The notes beneath the pieces were generated by a model that was not told where the DNA came from, made no database searches, and worked only from the letters and a program-made list of their open reading frames with translations. From NCBI GenBank assembly GCA_038211295.1, contig JBBQVS010000015.1, forward strand, positions 1 to 61,375: a stretch of 61,375 bases of DNA, read 5' to 3'. Source of the stretch: JBBQVS01 sp038211295. Lineage in GTDB: Bacteria > Chloroflexota > Ktedonobacteria > Ktedonobacterales > Ktedonobacteraceae. Both the position numbers and the translations under genes were made by a program. Shown one piece after another: positions 52,889 to 61,360 of this stretch (position 1 is its first letter; each line of letters starts with the position of its first letter).

Positions 52889-52917
52889 TTGTTCCTGTAC
52901 GTGGAATGGAGTATCAT
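52889..52917 (+). promoter_or_regulatory. Proposed promoter of the ROK kinase gene
   Basis: TTGTTC (52889-52894), 17 bases, TATCAT (52912-52917). It would give a leader of about 35 bases before the ATG at 52959. Confidence 0.45.
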
Positions 52918-52958
52918 GTATAAGTTGTAGTATTCTATCAAGTAGAGGCTTTTGGGAC

Positions 52959-54047
52959 ATGTATAGCGAACAGGTTAGGGCGCAATATGAAGCGTCTGAG
53001 AATACACCACTGGTGGTAGCTGTCGATCTGGGTGGAACGCAGATTCGGGCGGCGGTTTTGCAGGGCGCGACTTTATTATCACGCGTCGGGTTACTCACGG
53101 GAGAAAACCCTGTACCAGAGCATATTTTTCCGCGCATATTTCAAGCGGTGCAGCAGGCACTCGATGAAGCAGGAGTGACGCTTGACCAGATTGCAGGTAT
53201 CGGCATTGGTGCGCCAGGCCCCTTGAATAGTGAACTTGGCATCGTCTACTCACCGCCAAACTTGCCGGGGTGGGAAGATGTGCCGGTGCGCGACCTCTTC
53301 AACAAGCAATTTCATGTCCCCATTTTTGTAGAGAATGACGCGAACGCCGCCGGTCTGGGTGAGTATATGTTTGGAGCGGGTCGTGGAAGCCGCGATATTG
53401 TTTATCTTACCATCAGTACGGGAATTGGTGGTGGCATCATTAGTGCGGGCAAAATTCTTGAGGGAACGAGCGGGACGGCGGGTGAACTGGGACACATGTC
53501 TATAGATTGGCGTGGTGAACGCTGCAACTGTGGCAATATTGGGTGTCTGGAAGGTATCGCCTCCGGTACAGGTATCGCGCGGGCCGCGAACAAAGCAATC
53601 GCGCAGGGCCGAGGTGATGCGTTGCTCGCCTTTGCTCTTGAGCACCAAACAAATAATGATGAAGACGCTAAAGCAAGCACACCGGAAGATATCGCGGCAC
53701 ACAATCCCGCTCATGTTACCGCCCGTACTGTCGCGCTTGCCGCAGAAGCGGGTATACCAATCGCGCAAGAAATCATTTGCACAGCGGCAGAGGGACTTGG
53801 TGTTGGACTTGTTAACATTCTACACATCTTCAATCCGCAGAAAATTATTCTCGGCGGAGGTGTTACACAAATGGGCGCGTTGTTGCTCGACCCCGCGCTA
53901 CGCATTGTCGAGGAGCGTACAATGGCGGTTCCGCGCAAAGCGGCCCAGATTGTACAGGCAGAACTTGGGCATGATGTGGGACTGGTTGGAGCGGGTGCGC
54001 TGATTTATTACAATCGAGACCTTACAAAAGATGGTAAGCAAGAGTAA
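52959..54047 (+). CDS. ROK-family sugar kinase (glucokinase-like)
   Basis: A 362-residue ROK protein without a DNA-binding domain, so a kinase rather than a repressor. It has AVDLGGTQIRAA (phosphate loop), GIGAPGPLN, ENDANAAGLGEY with the catalytic Asp, and the zinc motif GHM-x10-CNCGNIGCLE. A 45-residue Asn/Asp/Ala-rich insertion (about 228-272) interrupts the usual fold. Glucose or an N-acetyl sugar could be the substrate. It lies one base before tlyA and opens the plus-strand group. Confidence 0.9.
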   Translation: MYSEQVRAQYEASENTPLVVAVDLGGTQIRAAVLQGATLLSRVGLLTGENPVPEHIFPRIFQAVQQALDEAGVTLDQIAGIGIGAPGPLNSELGIVYSPPNLPGWEDVPVRDLFNKQFHVPIFVENDANAAGLGEYMFGAGRGSRDIVYLTISTGIGGGIISAGKILEGTSGTAGELGHMSIDWRGERCNCGNIGCLEGIASGTGIARAANKAIAQGRGDALLAFALEHQTNNDEDAKASTPEDIAAHNPAHVTARTVALAAEAGIPIAQEIICTAAEGLGVGLVNILHIFNPQKIILGGGVTQMGALLLDPALRIVEERTMAVPRKAAQIVQAELGHDVGLVGAGALIYYNRDLTKDGKQE

Positions 54048-54048
54048 G

Positions 54049-54834
54049 ATGGCAGTAAGTAAAGAACGGTTGGACGTAGCGTTGGTGCGGCGCGGACTAG
54101 CACCCAGTCGAGAGCGGGCACGGGCGTTGATTATGGCGGGCCAAGTGTATGTAGGCGAACGTATGGTTGACAAGCCAGGTACGTTGGTGACGCTTGACGC
54201 GAACTGCCATATGGCTGAGATTTCGCCTGAACTCAAGTTCGTGAGTCGTGGTGGACTCAAGCTTGAGAAGGCACTAGACATGTTTCAACTTGACCCAACA
54301 GGTTGCACCGCGATTGATGTTGGCGCGTCGACGGGCGGCTTCACACAGTGTCTGCTGGAACGCGGGGCAGTACGCGTCTACGCGGTTGACGTGGGCCATG
54401 GGCAACTCGCGTGGACGCTTCGCAATGACTCACGCGTCGTCGTGATGGAACATACCAATATACGCAACCTGCGTACACTGCCCGAATATCCACGATGTGG
54501 TGTCATCGATGTTTCGTTTATCTCGTTGCGCCTTGTGTTACCCGCGCTCGCGCCCTTACTCCTTACTTCAGCAGAAACATGGGTTGTCGCGCTCGTCAAA
54601 CCACAGTTCGAGGCAGGAAAAGCAGAAGTTGATAGAGGAAGTGGTGTCATCAGCGATCCACTTGTTCACCAACGTGTGTTGCATGATCTGCGTGAATGGA
54701 TACCACAGCACACTCCGTTTTGTGTGGTAGCCCAGACGGACTCGCCCATCACAGGACGCGATGGCAACCACGAGTTTTTGTTTCTGCTGAAACTGAGCGA
54801 GTTTTCGCAAGCGAGTCCACTAGATAACTCGTAG
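54049..54834 (+). CDS. tlyA: TlyA-family rRNA 2'-O-methyltransferase
   Basis: A 261-residue protein with an N-terminal S4 RNA-binding domain (about 4-62; RLDVALVRRGLAPSRERARALI) and an FtsJ-like methyltransferase domain (DVGASTGGFTQCLLERGA as SAM motif, DVSFISLRLVLP, LVKPQFEAG). TlyA proteins methylate ribosomal RNA cytidines and were once called hemolysins. The ATG at 54049 is one base after the ROK stop; a further in-frame ATG at 54031 would overlap it but has no ribosome-binding site. Confidence 0.92.
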   Translation: MAVSKERLDVALVRRGLAPSRERARALIMAGQVYVGERMVDKPGTLVTLDANCHMAEISPELKFVSRGGLKLEKALDMFQLDPTGCTAIDVGASTGGFTQCLLERGAVRVYAVDVGHGQLAWTLRNDSRVVVMEHTNIRNLRTLPEYPRCGVIDVSFISLRLVLPALAPLLLTSAETWVVALVKPQFEAGKAEVDRGSGVISDPLVHQRVLHDLREWIPQHTPFCVVAQTDSPITGRDGNHEFLFLLKLSEFSQASPLDNS

Positions 54835-54851
54835 AAAAGTAAAACAAGAAT

Positions 54852-54903
54852 ACGTCTGTCTCTCTTAGTTCTCTCTGAAACTAGCCTTTCAGGATAGACG
54901 TAC
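54852..54903. terminator. Nested inverted repeats after tlyA
   Basis: Outer arms TACGTCT (54852-54858) and AGACGTA (54897-54903) enclose an inner hairpin CTGAAA/TTTCAG (54876-54893). No T-run follows. It probably ends the ROK-tlyA transcript. Confidence 0.45.
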
Positions 54904-54919
54904 TATAAGAAGCAATCTG

Positions 54920-54933
54920 TGTATAGATACACT
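54920..54933. repeat. Small palindrome upstream of the second receiver gene
   Basis: GTGTAT (54920-54925) and ATACAC (54928-54933) are perfect arms two bases apart, about 30 bases before the receiver start. It is operator-like in size, with no other support. Confidence 0.3.
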
Positions 54934-54963
54934 CATCCGAATAGTATCATTGAGAGAAAAATT

Positions 54964-55362
54964 ATGTCTACTAATGGAGAACTTGCGGCACACGCTGTAC
55001 CTGTACCTTTGAAAACCATCTTGATTGTCGAGGACGACCCCTCTATCGGCGAGATGTTTGTGCAGACGCTGGTTGAGGAAAATATCTATACGCCTGTGCT
55101 TGTTACGAATGGAATACAGGCATTAGAGGTTGTCGAAGAGATGCGACCAGACCTATTGCTGCTGGACTACCACCTACCCAATATGAACGGTCTCGAAATC
55201 TATGACCGCATTCATGCGCTGCCTGGCATAGGAGATATTCCCGCCATTCTTATTACCGCAGGCGTGCTACAACACGATATGCAGGATCGTCACATGATGG
55301 GCATGAGCAAGCCTGTTGATCTGAATAAGTTGCTAGACATCATTGCGGAACTACTGGACTGA
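54964..55362 (+). CDS. Stand-alone response-regulator receiver protein
   Basis: A 132-residue single receiver domain preceded by a 17-residue tail. It has ILIVEDDPSIGEM, the phospho-acceptor Asp in LLLLDYHLPNMNG, and the conserved Lys in GMSKPVDL. The ATG at 54964 follows GAGAG; the frame runs 15 codons upstream. No kinase gene is adjacent. It is distinct in sequence from the receiver at 4910-5305. Confidence 0.87.
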   Translation: MSTNGELAAHAVPVPLKTILIVEDDPSIGEMFVQTLVEENIYTPVLVTNGIQALEVVEEMRPDLLLLDYHLPNMNGLEIYDRIHALPGIGDIPAILITAGVLQHDMQDRHMMGMSKPVDLNKLLDIIAELLD

Positions 55363-55405
55363 ATCGAAATAATTTAGTGAAGCACATCTTCGCTAACGGT
55401 ACATG

Positions 55406-55414
55406 TGATATAGT
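55406..55414 (+). promoter_or_regulatory. Extended -10 upstream of the CoA-ligase gene
   Basis: TGATATAGT, an extended -10 with TATAGT. No good -35. The leader would be about 77 bases. Confidence 0.35.
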
Positions 55415-55497
55415 GAACATGAAGTATACCCTGTTTTGTCCACGTAGCCGCATGTATCCTTGCACCATGATAGGTCATGTTGAAAAGAGGTGTCTTT

Positions 55498-57111
55498 ATG
55501 CTTCATAGATCGCTTACCAGCAGCGAGTCCATACCCCAGATTATTCTTCCCGATATCTTCAACGCCACTACAGCATTTCTTGACCACCGCATCGCGGAGG
55601 GACGCGGCGCGAACATTGCTGTTCGTACCGAAGCCACAACGTATACCTACGGGCAGGTTGCCGAACTGGCAAACCGTGTCGGCAATGCCCTGTTATATCT
55701 GGGCGTTGAGCTTGAGCAACGGGTCGCGCTACTCTTGCTCGACTCGCTACAGTTCCCTGCCGCTTTTTTCGGTACAATCAAAATTGGGGCAGTTGTTGTT
55801 CCTCTAAATACAATGTTACGACCTGACGACTATACATATCTTTTGAACGATTGTCGTGCACGCGTCCTCTTCGTTCACGCCGCAATCTGGCAAACAATTC
55901 AGCATATTCGCCCGAACCTCAAGTACCTGCGTCATGTTGTCGTCGTTGGTCTTGCCGAACCTCAAACCGCGACCTTGCACGATTTCGAGCGACTCGTAGG
56001 CAACGCTTCCGCGAGTTTACAGGTAGCGGACACACACAAAGACGATAGCGCGTTGTGGCTCTACAGTTCTGGTAGCACCGGCTTTCCTAAAGGTTGTGTA
56101 CATCTGCAACACGATATGTTGTACTGCACAGAATACTATGCAAAGCCAATTCTGGGTATACAGGAGAGCGATATTACCTTTTCCGCCGCGAAACTTTATT
56201 TTGCTTACGGCCTCGGCAACGGCCTCTACTTTCCGTTTGGTGTGAGTGCAAGCACGGTGCTTTATCCGGGACGACCAGTGGCGGAGGACATGTTCAAAGT
56301 TGTAGAGCAGTACCGTCCAACGATATTTTTTGGTGTGCCAACGCTCTACGGAAGTATGCTCGCGCTGCCCGATGCCGCCAGACGTTTCGATTTCTCCTCA
56401 GTTCGCATCTGCGTCTCGGCAGGCGAGGCTCTACCTGCCGATATCTTGCATCGCTGGGAACAGACTTTCGGGGTACAAATTCTGGATGGCATCGGCTCCA
56501 CCGAAATACTGCACATCTTTATCAGTAGTCGCATTGGAGACATACGTCCCGGTAGCACGGGAAAACTTGTACCAGGTTATCAGGCTAGCATCACTGATGA
56601 AGCCGGGCGTCCTGTGGAGCAGGGGGATATTGGCAACTTACATATCGCGGGCGATAGCATTACAACGCACTATTGGAACAAGCATGAGAAGACAAAGAAT
56701 ACGATCAACGGTCACTGGATTGCGACGGGCGACAAGTATTATCAGGACGTGGACGGCTACTACTGGTACTGTGGGCGTTCGGATGACATGCTCAAAGTAG
56801 GAGGGCAGTGGGTTTCGCCTGTCGAGGTTGAAAATACACTCATCGCGCATCCCGCTGTGCAGGAGGCTGCCGTAGTGGGAGCGGTTGACGAAGAGCAATT
56901 AGTGAAGCCAAAGGCATATGTTGTGCTACGCGAGGGTTATACAGCGTCAGACGTTTTAGCGGAAGAACTAAAAACGTTCGTCAAGCAGAAGCTAGCACTT
57001 TTCAAATACCCACGCACAATCACATTTTTGCGTGAACTACCCAAGACAGCGACGGGCAAGATTCAGCGTTTCCTCTTGCGCGAAACGGGAACAACGGAAC
57101 CGTTGAGATAA
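55498..57111 (+). CDS. Benzoate-CoA-ligase-like acyl/aryl-CoA synthetase
   Basis: A 537-residue ANL-superfamily enzyme that forms an acyl-adenylate and then the CoA thioester. It has the phosphate loop YSSGSTGFPKGCVH, FGVPTLYGSML, DGIGSTEILHIF, the hinge YYWYCGRSDDMLKVGG and the C-terminal lysine in PKTATGKIQR. SAAKLYFAYGLGNGLYFP and the STEILHIF form match the benzoate-CoA ligase branch; the actual acid is unknown. AGAGG lies before the ATG at 55498; seven upstream codons in frame are probably not translated. The Nudix gene follows after 17 bases. Confidence 0.88.
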   Translation: MLHRSLTSSESIPQIILPDIFNATTAFLDHRIAEGRGANIAVRTEATTYTYGQVAELANRVGNALLYLGVELEQRVALLLLDSLQFPAAFFGTIKIGAVVVPLNTMLRPDDYTYLLNDCRARVLFVHAAIWQTIQHIRPNLKYLRHVVVVGLAEPQTATLHDFERLVGNASASLQVADTHKDDSALWLYSSGSTGFPKGCVHLQHDMLYCTEYYAKPILGIQESDITFSAAKLYFAYGLGNGLYFPFGVSASTVLYPGRPVAEDMFKVVEQYRPTIFFGVPTLYGSMLALPDAARRFDFSSVRICVSAGEALPADILHRWEQTFGVQILDGIGSTEILHIFISSRIGDIRPGSTGKLVPGYQASITDEAGRPVEQGDIGNLHIAGDSITTHYWNKHEKTKNTINGHWIATGDKYYQDVDGYYWYCGRSDDMLKVGGQWVSPVEVENTLIAHPAVQEAAVVGAVDEEQLVKPKAYVVLREGYTASDVLAEELKTFVKQKLALFKYPRTITFLRELPKTATGKIQRFLLRETGTTEPLR

Positions 57112-57128
57112 CTCTATAAGGAAAAATA

Positions 57129-57704
57129 ATGACGCAACCCGAACACGGTTGGCGCGTACTTGCTACGCGGCAGATACTTGACACACCATATTTGAAGGTA
57201 CGGAGTGAACGTGTAATGCTTCCAAACGGGCTGACTCTGCCAGATTACTACATCATCGAGAATCGCGGCTGGGTAGGCATTGTTCCATTCACGGCTGATG
57301 GTCGTTTTCTCATCAACAACCAGTACAAGCATGGCATTAATGAATACGTGCTAGAGTTTCCTGCGGGCGGGATTGACGAGGGCGAGGATGACCCGCTCGC
57401 CGCCGCGAACCGTGAGTTGATGGAGGAGAGCGGCTATAGTGCTGACCCGGACAAGATAGAGTTGCTGGCCCAGATGATTGCCAACCCAACGGGCGCAATC
57501 ACACGCATCTGGTGGTATCTTGCTCGTGATGTACGCAAAACGGGTGAGCAAAAACTTGATCCCGCCGAAGAGATCGAGAACTTCCTTGTCACGCCTGCCG
57601 AACTCTTACAGCTTATCCATACCGAGAAATTTGCCGTACAGGGACAGGTCGCGGCAGCATATATGGCAATGGAGAGGCTGGGCCTGCTGAAAATGAGTAT
57701 ATAA
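57129..57704 (+). CDS. Nudix hydrolase, ADP-ribose pyrophosphatase-like
   Basis: A 191-residue enzyme. The Nudix box GGIDEGEDDPLAAAN-RELMEESGY is complete in its catalytic REL-EE-G part but one residue longer than the usual G-x5-E-x7-REUxEExGU spacing. The N-terminal YYIIENRGWVGIVPF and the EFPAGG stretch are as in ADP-ribose or nucleotide-sugar pyrophosphatases. It probably shares a transcript with the CoA ligase. Confidence 0.88.
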   Translation: MTQPEHGWRVLATRQILDTPYLKVRSERVMLPNGLTLPDYYIIENRGWVGIVPFTADGRFLINNQYKHGINEYVLEFPAGGIDEGEDDPLAAANRELMEESGYSADPDKIELLAQMIANPTGAITRIWWYLARDVRKTGEQKLDPAEEIENFLVTPAELLQLIHTEKFAVQGQVAAAYMAMERLGLLKMSI

Positions 57705-57706
57705 CC

Positions 57707-57735
57707 TCGACAACACATTTCGACAATGCTATACT
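57707..57735 (+). promoter_or_regulatory. Promoter of the Rpn-family gene
   Basis: TCGACA (57707-57712), a 17-base spacer and TATACT (57730-57735) with an upstream TG, five of six matches in both hexamers. It begins two bases after the Nudix stop and gives a leader of about 22 bases containing AGGGGGAAA. Confidence 0.7.
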
Positions 57736-57763
57736 TACGCTAAAACAGGCTTGTAGGGGGAAA

Positions 57764-58744
57764 ATGGTAAAGCCGTGGGACAGAAAGATGAAAGCACTTT
57801 TCAGTCAGGCACCGCAAGACTTCACCGAGTGGCTGCTCAAAGGCGCATTTTTCAATAGTATTGTTTCATCAGAGTTGGAAGGCGAAACAACCTATACAGA
57901 CCTGCTTTTTGACGTGACCTTGAATGGACAAAAGATGCTCCTACACATCGAGTTTCAGAGGCGACGCGATGTGAGAATGGCGGAACGCCTGTGGGCGTAT
58001 AATCAGAAGGCGACATTAAAGTATAGTTGCTCTGTGTGGTCGGTTGTAGTATATTTGAAGAAGGATGGTTCTGTTATAGAAGCTCCCCTACAAAGAACGC
58101 TTCCTGATGGCAGAACAGTACACTGGTTTGCTTTTGAAATTGTCAAACTATGGGAAATACCAGTTCAGCAATTGCTGGATAGCCAACTACCAGGTGTATT
58201 GCCACTTTTACCATTGACAAAAGAAGGGGCAAAACGGGAAGTTGTTGAGCAGTGTATCTCTAGTTTATTGTTGGAAGCGGAGCCTAAAACAGAGTTATTG
58301 ACACTAGCGTATGGTTTGGCCTCACTGGCTTTTGAGAACGAAGACGATCAGGAATGGCTTATTAGGAGGTTTGCCAAAATGTACGACATGTTGCGAGAAA
58401 CTAGAGCGTTTCAAGAAATTATCAAAGAGGGCCTGCAAGAAGGATTTGCAAAAGGGCGGCAAGAAGGCGTCGAAGTTGGTAGGCAAGAAGGCGTCGAAGT
58501 TGGCAGACAAGAAGGTGTTGAAGTTGGTAGGCAAGAAGGTGTTGAAGTTGGATTGCGTAATGGCAAGATACAAGTGCTCAAGTCTATGATGCAATTGCAC
58601 TTTCCAGAGTTGATCCAACAGGCCATTGTGGTTGCTGAAAACGTCAAAGATCTCCATTTCTTAGATACTTTGATTGTTCAAATAAGCACAGCTCGAACTT
58701 CCGAAGAAGTATTACAATTGTTGAAAGAGGCGAACACACGCTAG
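57764..58744 (+). CDS. Rpn/YhgA-type PD-(D/E)XK nuclease family protein
   Basis: A 326-residue protein of the recombination-promoting nuclease / transposase-like family. The nuclease core has Asp46 in TYTDLLFD and Glu63/Gln65 in HIEFQRRRD. After a helical middle part, residues 231-262 are four perfect copies of the octapeptide GRQEGVEV, preceded by degenerate EG-Q/EGFAKG units. The C-terminal 60 residues (LKSMMQLHFPELI) are helical. Related proteins introduce DNA breaks and often vary in this repeat region. It has its own good promoter. Often multi-copy in genomes; copy number here is unknown. Confidence 0.85.
   Translation: MVKPWDRKMKALFSQAPQDFTEWLLKGAFFNSIVSSELEGETTYTDLLFDVTLNGQKMLLHIEFQRRRDVRMAERLWAYNQKATLKYSCSVWSVVVYLKKDGSVIEAPLQRTLPDGRTVHWFAFEIVKLWEIPVQQLLDSQLPGVLPLLPLTKEGAKREVVEQCISSLLLEAEPKTELLTLAYGLASLAFENEDDQEWLIRRFAKMYDMLRETRAFQEIIKEGLQEGFAKGRQEGVEVGRQEGVEVGRQEGVEVGRQEGVEVGLRNGKIQVLKSMMQLHFPELIQQAIVVAENVKDLHFLDTLIVQISTARTSEEVLQLLKEANTR
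58454..58549 (+). repeat. Four tandem 24-bp repeats inside the Rpn-family gene
   Basis: Four in-frame 24-bp units encode GRQEGVEV exactly. They differ only by silent changes (GGC/GGT, GTC/GTT, CGG/AGG/AGA), with units 1-2 and 3-4 most alike. Confidence 0.9.
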
Positions 58745-58814
58745 ACTACGCATTTTGTACTTGTACCCCTATACACAAACTTTACAAAAGCTTGTGATTT
58801 TTTCTACACTCCTC

Positions 58815-58823
58815 TGCTATACT
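58815..58823 (+). promoter_or_regulatory. Extended -10 of the two-component operon
   Basis: TGCTATACT ends six bases before the ATG at 58830. No Shine-Dalgarno sequence lies between, so a leaderless mRNA is likely. The -35 is poor. Confidence 0.55.
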
Positions 58824-58829
58824 ATTGCT

Positions 58830-59564
58830 ATGAAGATACTGGTTATTGAAGATGAAGCAAATATCACGCAGGTGATTCGCCTCTACTTAGAACAGGCCGA
58901 TTACACTGTTTTGAGCGCGAGCGATGGCATCGCCGGCCTAGAGTTGCACGCACGCGAACACCCCGATCTGGTCATTCTCGACCTGATGCTCCCCGCGCTC
59001 GACGGGATGGAGGTCTGCCGTCGCATCCGCGCATGGGCGCGTACACCCATTTTAATGCTCACAGCACGGCAGGGCGAGGAGGATCGTATCGCTGGCTTGG
59101 AGATGGGGGCCGACGATTATCTCGTCAAGCCGTTTAGTCCCCGCGAACTGGTGAGCCGCGTCAAAGCTATTCTCCGTAGAACTACGGCACAGAATACGAC
59201 GCAGGAACAAACGTCAGAAGAACTACAGAAGAAAAGCGGAGCAGAGCTACACTTTGGAAGCCTCACCATTAATATTCCCGCGCGCCGCGTCGTGATAGAG
59301 CAGCAAGAGGTGACGCTCACGGTGAAAGAGTTTGACGTACTTGTGACGCTCGCCTCGTCGCCTGATCGCGTCTTCACACGTGAAGCACTGCTCAATCAGG
59401 TCTGGGGCTATACCTATCTTGGCGATGGGCGTACCGTGGATGTCCACATTGGGACGCTGCGAAAAAAGTTGGAAGCCGTTAAAAACGCTCCTCATTACAT
59501 TCAGACGGTGTGGGGTGTTGGCTATAAGTTTGTGCCAACACCCGCGCCAGCAGGTAAAGTTTAG
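58830..59564 (+). CDS. OmpR/PhoB-family response regulator
   Basis: A 244-residue transcription regulator. The receiver has IEDEANITQ, Asp51 in LVILDLMLPALDG, and the conserved Lys in DDYLVKPFSP; the winged-helix DNA-binding domain (about 145-238) has VTLTVKEFDVLVTLASSPDRVFTREALLNQVWGY and DVHIGTLRKKL. The frame runs upstream to 58755, but the ATG at 58830 starts the conserved strand. A 25-residue linker is Gln/Glu/Thr-rich. The cognate kinase gene follows after 15 bases. Confidence 0.94.
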   Translation: MKILVIEDEANITQVIRLYLEQADYTVLSASDGIAGLELHAREHPDLVILDLMLPALDGMEVCRRIRAWARTPILMLTARQGEEDRIAGLEMGADDYLVKPFSPRELVSRVKAILRRTTAQNTTQEQTSEELQKKSGAELHFGSLTINIPARRVVIEQQEVTLTVKEFDVLVTLASSPDRVFTREALLNQVWGYTYLGDGRTVDVHIGTLRKKLEAVKNAPHYIQTVWGVGYKFVPTPAPAGKV

Positions 59565-59579
59565 GAAAGGGGAGCGTGT

Positions 59580-61055
59580 ATGCCGCATATGCGTGCGTAT
59601 CTTCATCGTCCCACATTAAGTCTTCGTATCAAGTTGGTGCTAAGCTACCTTATAGTCGCACTAAGTGCCGTCCTCATTCTTGCCGTTGTTGTACTTCTGG
59701 CAATTCAGAACTACTTTTCTAATGTACAAACAGATGCGCTTCACCAGAGGGCGGTGACTGAAGCGCGGCTCATTGCGCCCACATACAATGATATGGATGG
59801 CTTATTTGATGGCGTCAGATCAACGATAGATGTTCGCACCAGTCTTGAGTTACGAATAGTCGCGAGTGCTGCCAATAAAGATGCGTTTCCTCTTGCGATG
59901 CTGGATACCGTTAAGCAGGCCGTCGCTAAAGCCTTCAATGGGCAAGAAACATCGGGGCGTGTTCCAGTCTCGTTGCGCGGCGGTGGGCAACCGCTCCTGT
60001 TCATCTACACCTGTGTTCCGATATACCGTAATGGACAAACGGGCGGGTCGGTTATCGGGGCGTTGTTGCTTGCCTCGCCAATTCAATATCCCAATGGGAC
60101 GCCCGATGGTTTTTTACCAAGCGTCAACCGCGCGGTGATTATCACCAGTATTGGTATCGCGCTGCTCGTTATCCTGTTCAGTCTACTCATGGCACGGCGG
60201 CTCACCCGACCCGTTGAGGCACTCACCATCGCGGCGGAGCAGATGAAGCGTGGCAAGTACACCGAGCGCGTCGCCGTTCCCAGATCGCGCGATGAGTTGA
60301 GCCAGCTTGCCCTCACCTTTAACGGAATGGCGGATACCATCGAGGCCGATGTCAACGAGTTGCGTCGTCAGGATCAGATGCGCCGCGAACTCATCGCCAA
60401 TATCGCGCACGACCTCGCCACGCCTCTCACTGCGGTGCAGGGCTTTAGCGAGGCACTCGCGGACGATCTTATCTCAAAACCTGCGGAGCGGCACGAGACA
60501 GCGCAATTGATTGGGCGCGAGGTGCAGCGTCTGCGCCGTCTGGTCGCGGATATGCAACAGATGTCCTCGCTCGAATCGGGCCAGATCAAGCTCGACCTTG
60601 CCCCCCTCGACCTCGCGTCACTGGTCGATGAGACACTGGCCGTTCTCACACCAGAGTGTGAAGAGGCCCACATCATCATCCACAATGATATCGGTGCGAC
60701 AACCCCGCCTGTGTTAGCGGATAGTGACCGCATCACACAGGTCTTGCTCAATCTGCTCGATAACGCGCGTCGGCATACTGCGTCAGGGGGAAAGATCGAT
60801 GTTTCAGCGCAACAAAAGGCGAACATGCTTGTTGTGCGCGTCAGTGATACGGGTGTGGGCATAGACACGCAAGACCTGCCTCATATCTTTGAACGCTTCT
60901 ATCGCGCAGACCGCTCACGTACTGGTGCAACTGGTGGTAGTGGCCTCGGCCTCTCTATTGTCAAAGCCATCATTACCGCGCACCGCGGCAACATTGGAGC
61001 CGAAAGCACACCGGGGCAGGGAACCCGCATCACGTTCACGCTACCGCTCGCCTGA
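59580..61055 (+). CDS. Membrane sensor histidine kinase
   Basis: A 491-residue kinase with membrane helices at about 18-42 and 185-203, an extracytoplasmic sensor domain of about 140 residues between them, HAMP (about 204-256), HisKA with His277 in ANIAHDLATPLT, and HATPase (NLLDNARRHT, DTGVGI, GGSGLGLSI). The sensor domain has no fold I recognise. GGGGAG precedes the ATG. It forms a pair with the preceding regulator. Confidence 0.94.
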   Translation: MPHMRAYLHRPTLSLRIKLVLSYLIVALSAVLILAVVVLLAIQNYFSNVQTDALHQRAVTEARLIAPTYNDMDGLFDGVRSTIDVRTSLELRIVASAANKDAFPLAMLDTVKQAVAKAFNGQETSGRVPVSLRGGGQPLLFIYTCVPIYRNGQTGGSVIGALLLASPIQYPNGTPDGFLPSVNRAVIITSIGIALLVILFSLLMARRLTRPVEALTIAAEQMKRGKYTERVAVPRSRDELSQLALTFNGMADTIEADVNELRRQDQMRRELIANIAHDLATPLTAVQGFSEALADDLISKPAERHETAQLIGREVQRLRRLVADMQQMSSLESGQIKLDLAPLDLASLVDETLAVLTPECEEAHIIIHNDIGATTPPVLADSDRITQVLLNLLDNARRHTASGGKIDVSAQQKANMLVVRVSDTGVGIDTQDLPHIFERFYRADRSRTGATGGSGLGLSIVKAIITAHRGNIGAESTPGQGTRITFTLPLA

Positions 61056-61137
61056 TGATACACACATTTTCTCCATATGCCACATTCATCTTTTCACTAC
61101 ACCTTTTGAGAAGTCACCGTTTCGTCTTAAAGGGGGC

Positions 61138-61166
61138 TTGACGCGGTGTCACGTCCATGATATAGT
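61138..61166 (+). promoter_or_regulatory. Promoter of tRNA-Phe
   Basis: TTGACG (61138-61143), a 17-base spacer and TATAGT (61161-61166), five of six matches in both. Transcription would start a few bases before the mature tRNA. Confidence 0.75.
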
Positions 61167-61175
61167 AGTTCACAC

Positions 61176-61248
<73 letters not shown>

Positions 61249-61265
61249 CTTTTCGTTTCCCATAA

Positions 61266-61310
61266 CCCGTCTAAAGTCAGACCACAAGCGGCTTTAAACG
61301 GGTTCTCTTT
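61266..61310 (+). terminator. Rho-independent terminator of tRNA-Phe
   Basis: CCCGT-TAAAG (61266 onward) pairs with CTTTA-ACGGG (to 61302) with one mismatch, followed by TTCTCTTTTT. Confidence 0.75.
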
Positions 61311-61328
61311 TTGCTATTTTTAGGCTAA

Positions 61329-61360
61329 ATGTAGCAATCATGTAGCAACGCTACATTTTT
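61329..61360. repeat. Direct and inverted repeats at the right edge
   Basis: ATGTAGCAA occurs twice (61329-61337, 61340-61348). The second copy starts a 7-bp hairpin ATGTAGC/GCTACAT (61340-61346, 61350-61356) followed by TTTTTG. It may be a second terminator or the edge of an element integrated beside the tRNA. Confidence 0.4.

Larger units (their letters stand above)
52604..52958. other. Divergent promoter region of the exopolysaccharide operon and ROK gene
   Basis: This 355-bp stretch has no gene. The middle (52740-52850) is extremely AT-rich. It holds the proposed minus-strand promoter (52760-52788), leaving a leader of about 150 bases, and the plus-strand ROK promoter (52889-52917). No riboswitch or JUMPstart-like element was recognised. 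Confidence 0.55.

Noticed and set aside
58454..58549. Possible CRISPR or minisatellite
   Set aside because: Repeats are contiguous without spacers and stay in frame inside a coding gene.
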